A stretch of DNA of 6,635 nt from NCBI GenBank assembly GCA_038230275.1, contig JBBRNO010000233.1:1-6635 (forward strand), written 5' to 3'. This DNA is from JANXXV01 sp038230275. Lineage in GTDB: Bacteria; Acidobacteriota; Terriglobia; Bryobacterales; Bryobacteraceae. The notes below the pieces were generated by a model. It worked only from the letters and a program-made list of their open reading frames with translations. It did no database searches and had not been told where the DNA came from. Made by a program: the position numbers and the translations under genes. Numbering within the stretch: the first letter of the stretch is position 1; each line of letters opens with the position of its first letter. Shown piece after piece: positions 6,521 through 6,635 of the stretch.

Positions 6521-6635
6521 TCAGTTATGGCATTGCTTGCAAGCCGTCTCTTTTGCATACAGGAGATGCGACTTCACGGTTGAGCCATGGGCGTTATGAC
6601 AGAGTCCGCACTCCGTAAGCACGTCTGGCTGGTGC
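6521..6635 (-). CDS. Multiheme c-type cytochrome, doubled-CXXCH type, C-terminal fragment
   Basis: On the minus strand a frame entering at the right edge encodes 37 residues and ends at TGA 6523-6521. It contains two c-heme sites, ECGLCHNAHGS and ACKQCHN, about 26 residues apart, with SHLLY between them. This C-x-x-C-H-x-x-H-G-S ... L-L ... C-x-x-C-H layout is that of the doubled-CXXCH motif (PF09699/TIGR01905), usually found repeated in periplasmic multiheme cytochromes that transfer electrons. The final heme motif ends one residue before the stop. Only the 3' end is in the window, so total heme number, signal peptide and any other domains are unknown. The esterase gene follows after 13 bases on the same strand, so the two are probably one transcript. 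Confidence 0.8.
   Translation of the reverse strand, partial: HQPDVLTECGLCHNAHGSTVKSHLLYAKETACKQCHN

Overview
The window most resembles a soil Acidobacteriota genome of the Solibacter/Bryobacter type. This rests on gene families only: a Planctomycete-type cytochrome c/DUF1549/DUF1553 protein paired with a DUF1501 protein, a 24-residue 'TDAGL' leucine-rich repeat protein, and a doubled-CXXCH cytochrome. Planctomycetes and Verrucomicrobia share some of these families, so the phylum is an inference. The DNA is moderately GC-rich and densely packed. I see no tRNA, rRNA, CRISPR array, insertion sequence or phage gene.

Layout. Bases 1 to about 1172 (minus strand) hold a large leucine-rich repeat (LRR) protein whose 3' end lies beyond the left edge. 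A short divergent gap of about 50 bases follows. On the plus strand, 1221-3977 encodes a 918-residue exported protein with two CXXCH heme sites (PSCyt1, PSCyt2/DUF1549, PSD1/DUF1553). It overlaps the next gene, 3955-5367, a Tat-exported DUF1501 protein. These two form a clear two-gene operon. A 15-base convergent gap separates them from a minus-strand pair: a secreted esterase with an N-terminal E-set domain (5383-6507), preceded by the 3' end of a multiheme cytochrome with doubled CXXCH motifs (6521 to the right edge).

How the genes may work together. All three complete genes carry export signals, so this is an envelope or periplasmic locus. The DUF1549/DUF1553 plus DUF1501 pair is a widely recurring but biochemically uncharacterised partnership: a heme protein exported unfolded through Sec beside an alkaline-phosphatase/sulfatase-fold protein exported folded through Tat. 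The esterase family removes acyl groups from plant polysaccharides or similar esters. A role in turnover of complex organic matter linked to heme redox chemistry is plausible but unproven. None of the families is new to me. The parts worth a second look are the odd 5' end of the LRR gene, its two-module architecture, the uncharacterised pair itself, and the cytochrome-esterase arrangement.
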